55,522 nt of DNA from the NCBI GenBank assembly GCA_025054835.1, contig JANWZQ010000092.1, positions 1-55,522 on the forward strand, in the 5' to 3' direction. A model generated the notes under the pieces. That model saw only the letters and a list, made by a program, of their open reading frames with translations, ran no database searches and was not told the origin of the DNA. Source of the stretch: Chthonomonadaceae bacterium. GTDB taxonomy: Bacteria > Armatimonadota > Chthonomonadetes > Chthonomonadales > Chthonomonadaceae. Numbering within the stretch: the first letter of the stretch is position 1; every line of letters starts with the position of its first letter. Made by a program: the position numbers and the translations under genes. Below are positions 52,144 to 55,522 of the stretch, one piece after another.

Positions 52144-52216
52144 GGGGGTGTAGCTCAGTGGTTAGAGTGCCTGCCTGTCACGCAGGAAGTCGCGGGTTCA
52201 AGTCCCGTCATCCCCG
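52144..52216 (+). tRNA. tRNA-Asp (anticodon GTC)
   Basis: A 73-base cloverleaf: acceptor GGGGGTG with CATCCCC, anticodon stem CCTGC/GCAGG enclosing CTGTCAC with anticodon GTC, T stem GCGGG and loop TTCAAGT, discriminator G. CCA is not encoded. It is 98 bases downstream of tRNA-Val and probably shares its transcript. Confidence 0.97.
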
Positions 52217-52271
52217 TTTCTGATGTTGCCCACGTATTCTCTGGATCTCAGGGAGTTTTCGATTTTGTGAG

Positions 52272-52301
52272 AAGCGCTTGAAGACCTTCCTTCAAGCGCT
52301 T
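52272..52301. terminator. bidirectional hairpin after tRNA-Asp and the symporter gene
   Basis: A perfect 12-bp stem, AAGCGCTTGAAG (52272-52283) with its complement (52290-52301), and a 6-base loop. It serves the tRNA operon on the plus strand, where TTTCT overlaps and follows the stem, and may also serve the converging symporter gene, whose stop is at 52328. Confidence 0.78.
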
Positions 52302-52327
52302 TCTGCATCGGACCCTGTGCATCGATG

Positions 52328-54058
52328 TTACCCGCCTCGCAACGCCAGCGGAATATCCTCGCCCTGCTGGGCTTCTCTGGCCCGACGGCGGGATTCCTCC
52401 AGCACGGACGCCGGCGTGCGGAACAGCACCCCCACCAAGAACACCACGACGGCGCCAATCATCGCAAACCAGGTGAAAGAGACCTTCGGCAACCATTCCG
52501 GGCGCACGAAATTGGCCGGATGCCCGAATAAGGGTGCCAGTGCATTGGCCGCGACGATGTGGAGCTCTCCCAGAACAGTCGTGGCGATCAATCCCAGAGT
52601 CACTGCGATCACGTTGCCTGTATCGGAGCCACGATCCCGGGTGAACATGCCGATCAGGAACACACCCAGCATGGGCCCCAGAATAAAGCCCGCCACTCCC
52701 AGCACAACCGGGATGATCCGCACCCCCGGGTTAGTGACCTTGGCGTAGGCGAACGCCCCTGCGATCAGAACCATCAATCCACCGAAAAGCACCGTGAAGC
52801 ACCGTGCTGCCGTCACATAGTGGCCTGCCGGCTTCCCGCGCACCCGGGGCAGATACCAGTCATTGGTCGCACTGGTTGCCAGCGCGTTCAACGCCGCGGA
52901 GAGGGACCCCATGGCTGTAGCAAAGACACCGGCCAGCACCAGCCCGCGTACTCCGACCGGCATCACATTCAGGATGTAAGAGCCAAACACATCAGCCGTT
53001 GCTGCCGGCCTGTACGTCGGGTCTTTCTGGTAGTAGACGTAGAGCAGAATGCCGATGAAGGTAAATGCCGCAGCAATAGGCAGATCCATCAGGGCGGCAG
53101 TGATCAGGCTGCGCCGCGCCTGCTGGTGTGTCTCCGCGGTCAGCATGCGTTGCACCATGTCCTGATCGGTGCCAAACGCGGCCATGTTCATGAGCATGGT
53201 GCCAATCAATGCGGAGAACACCGTGTAGTCGCTGGCGAGGATCAGCTTCACATATTCCCACAGGTTCATTCCGCTCAGGTGATGTTCTGCCTGCCAGCGC
53301 GCCACACGATCTGGCTCCAGACCGGTCAGAAAGTATCCCTCCAGCCGCGTCATCTGCGGTACCGTCTCCGCCACGGCTCCCGGCCCGCCAACGTGGTACA
53401 GCAACGTGCCAATCGCCACCAGCGCGCTGCCGAACATCAGGGTAGCCTGTATCACGTCTGTCCAGATCACCGCCTTGATACCACCGATGGTCGTGTAGAG
53501 GCCGGTAGCGAACGTCAATGCGATCACAGCGACCAGATAGGGCCCCACACTGTTGACTGATTGCTGACCGAACTGCACCTGCCCCCGCTCCACAAACAGA
53601 CGCCATGCCAGCACCATCACCAGAGCAGGCACAAACAGGCGAGTCCCGGAGGCCAGTGTGCGCATGAGCAGGAACAACGCCGAGATGTAGCTCTTGCTGA
53701 CCGGGCCGAACCGCACGGCCAGGTAATCGTAGACCGTGTAGACCCGGTACAGGTAGTAGGGCCTGAGGAAGACGTAGCCCACGACCACACGCCCGAGGAT
53801 CAGTCCGAATACCAACTGCACATAGGCCAGGCTACGCTTCTCATATCCCTCCGCTGGCGCGCCCAGGAAGGTCGCAGCGCTTGTCTCTGCGGCGATGATC
53901 GAAGCCATCACAGCCCACCAGGGCACACGGCGCCCGCCGAGCGCGAAATCGTGCAGGCTCTCCTCACGACGCCCCATGTACAGCCCGATGGATGCGATGG
54001 TCACAAAGTAGAGCAGAATGATGAGGCCGTCAATCAGCAGTCCCATGCTATCCCTCAT
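52328..54058 (-). CDS. sodium:solute symporter family (SSS) transporter
   Basis: A 576-aa transporter of the sodium/solute symporter superfamily (SGLT/PutP type), with about 13 membrane helices. ALGGRRVPWWAVMASIIAAETSAATFLGAPAEGY is the sodium-site region of helix 1. GLYTTIGGIKAVIWTDVIQATLMFGSALVAIG and AGVFATAMGSLSAALNALATSATNDWYLP are family hallmarks. It probably imports a sugar, polyol or organic acid using sodium. The gene downstream on the same strand end faces the tRNA terminator; upstream, 21 bp away, is the sugar epimerase-like gene, which may handle the imported solute. Confidence 0.92.
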   Translation of the reverse strand: MRDSMGLLIDGLIILLYFVTIASIGLYMGRREESLHDFALGGRRVPWWAVMASIIAAETSAATFLGAPAEGYEKRSLAYVQLVFGLILGRVVVGYVFLRPYYLYRVYTVYDYLAVRFGPVSKSYISALFLLMRTLASGTRLFVPALVMVLAWRLFVERGQVQFGQQSVNSVGPYLVAVIALTFATGLYTTIGGIKAVIWTDVIQATLMFGSALVAIGTLLYHVGGPGAVAETVPQMTRLEGYFLTGLEPDRVARWQAEHHLSGMNLWEYVKLILASDYTVFSALIGTMLMNMAAFGTDQDMVQRMLTAETHQQARRSLITAALMDLPIAAAFTFIGILLYVYYQKDPTYRPAATADVFGSYILNVMPVGVRGLVLAGVFATAMGSLSAALNALATSATNDWYLPRVRGKPAGHYVTAARCFTVLFGGLMVLIAGAFAYAKVTNPGVRIIPVVLGVAGFILGPMLGVFLIGMFTRDRGSDTGNVIAVTLGLIATTVLGELHIVAANALAPLFGHPANFVRPEWLPKVSFTWFAMIGAVVVFLVGVLFRTPASVLEESRRRAREAQQGEDIPLALRGG

Positions 54059-54079
54059 GCTGGAGAAGCGCCTGTGAGA

Positions 54080-54856
54080 TCAGAGGCCCAGCACATCCCG
54101 GAGGTACTGACGGCTGATTGTGATCGCCTCGCGTGGCGTCACCTGCGTGCTGTCTTGCTCGGCAACGATCCATTCTGCGCCGGCCTCCAATGCGGCTGCA
54201 TAAGCCCCCTGCAGATCCACATCACCACGCCCTAGCTCCAGAAACTCCGGACGCATCCCGGCATCTGTGGCGCGCCGCCGACCATCCTTGAAATGGAAGT
54301 AGCCGGCGCGACCGGCGTGTTTCCGAATGAATTCGGCCGGGTCCTGACCGGCGTAGTAGAGCCAGAACACATCCAGATTAAAACGCACCAGCACCGGGTC
54401 GGTCTCCTGCGCAAGGATCTCCATTCCCGTTATGCCCCCGAGATCCCGGAACTCCCAGTCGTGGTTGTGATAGTGGAACAGTAACCCCTCATCGGCCAGA
54501 CGCCGGCCTACCGCGTTGAACACCGCTGCCGACTTCCGGTACCCTTCTGCCGAACTGCCATCGGCCACTCCAGAGCACAGCAGGTGTTTGAGTCCGACAG
54601 CCTTTGCATAGGCGATATGACCGGCCAGCTTCTCCGGATCAGCGTAGTCCCCGTAGCCGAAATGCGCCCCGGAGACCTGAAGGCCATTTTCCTCCAGCAA
54701 CTGGCGCGCGCGATCCTCACCGCAGGCCAGAAACAGGTTGCCTGCTTCAATCGCAGGAAAGCCCGCGGCGGCCACGTCACGCAACACGCCCGCGATGTCT
54801 TCCTGATTGCGTTGCCCGAAAACGATCAGTTGTACGGAAACTCCGGGTGGTGCCAT
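54080..54856 (-). CDS. sugar phosphate isomerase/epimerase (xylose isomerase-like TIM barrel)
   Basis: A 258-aa AP-endonuclease-2-type TIM barrel. GFPAIEAGNLF, GAHFGYGDYADPEKLAGHIAYAKAVGLKHLLCSG, LLFHYHNHDWEF, FNLDVFWLYYAGQDPAEFI and YFHFKDGRR are the usual metal-binding loops with E, H and D ligands. Such proteins act on keto-sugars or inositols. It lies upstream of the symporter in the same direction, 21 bp apart, so the two are probably an operon for uptake and conversion of one sugar. It is divergent from the amidohydrolase gene. Confidence 0.88.
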   Translation of the reverse strand: MAPPGVSVQLIVFGQRNQEDIAGVLRDVAAAGFPAIEAGNLFLACGEDRARQLLEENGLQVSGAHFGYGDYADPEKLAGHIAYAKAVGLKHLLCSGVADGSSAEGYRKSAAVFNAVGRRLADEGLLFHYHNHDWEFRDLGGITGMEILAQETDPVLVRFNLDVFWLYYAGQDPAEFIRKHAGRAGYFHFKDGRRRATDAGMRPEFLELGRGDVDLQGAYAAALEAGAEWIVAEQDSTQVTPREAITISRQYLRDVLGL

Positions 54857-55076
54857 CCTTCGATGCCTTTCTCAGCAGGTGGTGATGTGAAGCATGTGTG
54901 AGAACCTTCCGTGCTGCACGGCGTCGAAGCGTCCTCACACCTCCCCGGTCATCTACGGCGCTATAACGGAGATTTCCTCTGCCATGCGGGCGCAGGACTG
55001 TCAGGTGCCTGTAAATCCGCAGCAGAGAAGGCATTGCGGCTCTGACCGGAGTATATCAAAGGAGAGGAGGAAGGCG
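54857..55076. promoter_or_regulatory. divergent intergenic region
   Basis: 220 bp between the epimerase-like gene (minus) and the amidohydrolase gene (plus). TATAAC (54962-54967) could be a -10 box on the plus strand but lacks a matching -35. No convincing repeat or operator is seen. It should hold promoters for both directions. Confidence 0.35.
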
Positions 55077-55522
55077 ATGCTCCCTGTGATCGACACACAC
55101 CAGCACCTCTGGGACCTGAGCCGGTTCCGGCTGCCATGGTTGGACAGCGAACCCGCTCTGGCGCGTTCCTATTTGATGGAAGAGTATCTGCAGGAGAGCG
55201 CCGGATTGCAGGTGGTCCGAACGGTCTACATGGAGGTCGACGTGGAGCCCTCGCAGCATGTGGCAGAGGCAGAGTACGTGATTGCGCTGTGCGAACGTGC
55301 GGACAACCCGATGGCCGGCGCAGTGATCGGAGGTAGACCGGCGGCTGCGGATTTTGCGGCGTATCTGGATCGCTTCCGTGGCGTCCCGTACATCAAGGGC
55401 GTGCGACAGGTGCTGCACGGCTCCACACCTGCTGGCTACTGTCTGACCCCGGAGTTTGTGCGGGGCCTCCGTCTGCTCGGGGAACGCGGCCTCTGCTTTG
55501 ACCTCTGTATGCGACCGGAGGA
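55077..55522 (+). CDS. amidohydrolase/lactonase (COG3618 type), truncated by the window edge
   Basis: Only the first 148 codons are in the window. The N-terminus VIDTHQHLWDLSRFRLPWLD is the metal-binding HxH start of the amidohydrolase-2 TIM-barrel family that includes L-rhamnonolactonase and L-fuconolactonase. LQVVRTVYMEVDVEPSQHVAEAEYVIALCERADNP is also typical. A strong SD (GGAGAGGAGG) lies six bases before ATG 55077. A role in hydrolysing a sugar lactone would suit the divergent epimerase and symporter, but it is inference. Confidence 0.85.
   Translation, partial: MLPVIDTHQHLWDLSRFRLPWLDSEPALARSYLMEEYLQESAGLQVVRTVYMEVDVEPSQHVAEAEYVIALCERADNPMAGAVIGGRPAAADFAAYLDRFRGVPYIKGVRQVLHGSTPAGYCLTPEFVRGLRLLGERGLCFDLCMRPE

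Noticed and set aside
1-55522. CRISPR arrays, insertion sequences, prophage or integrase genes
   Set aside because: No regularly spaced direct repeats, transposase motifs or att-like sites next to the tRNAs were seen.

Overview
The window is high in GC, densely coded and chromosomal in character. The organism is probably an environmental Gram-negative-type (diderm) heterotroph. An LptD/OstA-like outer-membrane assembly protein, lipoproteins and a MacAB-type exporter argue for two membranes. A lone FTLVELL pseudopilin, a dockerin-like secreted protein, SFAH-type Gfo/Idh oxidoreductases, CRTAC1/FG-GAP proteins and xylose-isomerase-like epimerases together are most reminiscent of Armatimonadota (or a related Planctomycetes-like lineage). 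That placement is inference, not proof. There is no 16S rRNA, CRISPR array, prophage or insertion sequence in the window.

Layout. 1-3.5 kb (+): tail of a McrB-like AAA ATPase, then pseB-pseC, the first two steps of pseudaminic acid (surface sugar) synthesis. 3.5-24.8 kb, mostly minus strand: an Opp/Dpp-type ATPase; a plus-strand CE15-like glucuronoyl esterase; an acyltransferase-3 membrane protein; a MacA/MacB-type three-gene exporter with an unusually long adaptor coiled coil; a GGDEF/HD-GYP c-di-GMP enzyme; and a run of DUF4236 protein, sugar-binding protein, hybrid sensor kinase and Gfo/Idh oxidoreductase. A plus-strand YegS-type lipid kinase follows, then a six-gene operon of unknown membrane proteins (20.7-24.8 kb). 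This operon is the best candidate here for an undescribed system.

25-29.7 kb (+): the translation cluster infC-rpmI-rplT-pheS-pheT, with a consensus promoter, an ATT start codon on infC, and a PheT that lacks the usual N-terminal tRNA-binding domain; it ends in a 16-bp hairpin. 29.8-34.9 kb: a second SFAH-type Gfo/Idh oxidoreductase, an orphan MalG-like permease, a DUF72 protein, a lipoprotein, a dockerin-like secreted protein and a tiny YjfB-like protein. 35-39.6 kb (+): the LptD-like protein behind a promoter set among four CACSGTG repeats, then a leucine-catabolism-like trio (hot-dog thioesterase, biotinyl carrier, HMG-CoA lyase). 39.7-40.5 kb: a DeoR regulator.

40.5-51.8 kb: a long minus-strand run, read from right to left: TolB-like protein, FAD amine-oxidase-like protein, CRTAC1/UnbV lipoprotein, phosphopantetheinyl transferase, a GYF-like small protein, alpha/beta hydrolase, thymidine kinase, ceramidase-like protein, an unknown, a pseudopilin and NagA. 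52 kb: tRNA-Val(TAC) and tRNA-Asp(GTC) behind a strong promoter. 52.3-55.5 kb: a sodium:solute symporter, a sugar epimerase-like protein, and the start of a divergent COG3618-type amidohydrolase cut by the window edge. The overall theme is carbohydrate scavenging (several sugar-metabolism families, ABC and SSS uptake) plus cell-envelope building. No intergenic stretch exceeds 300 bases.
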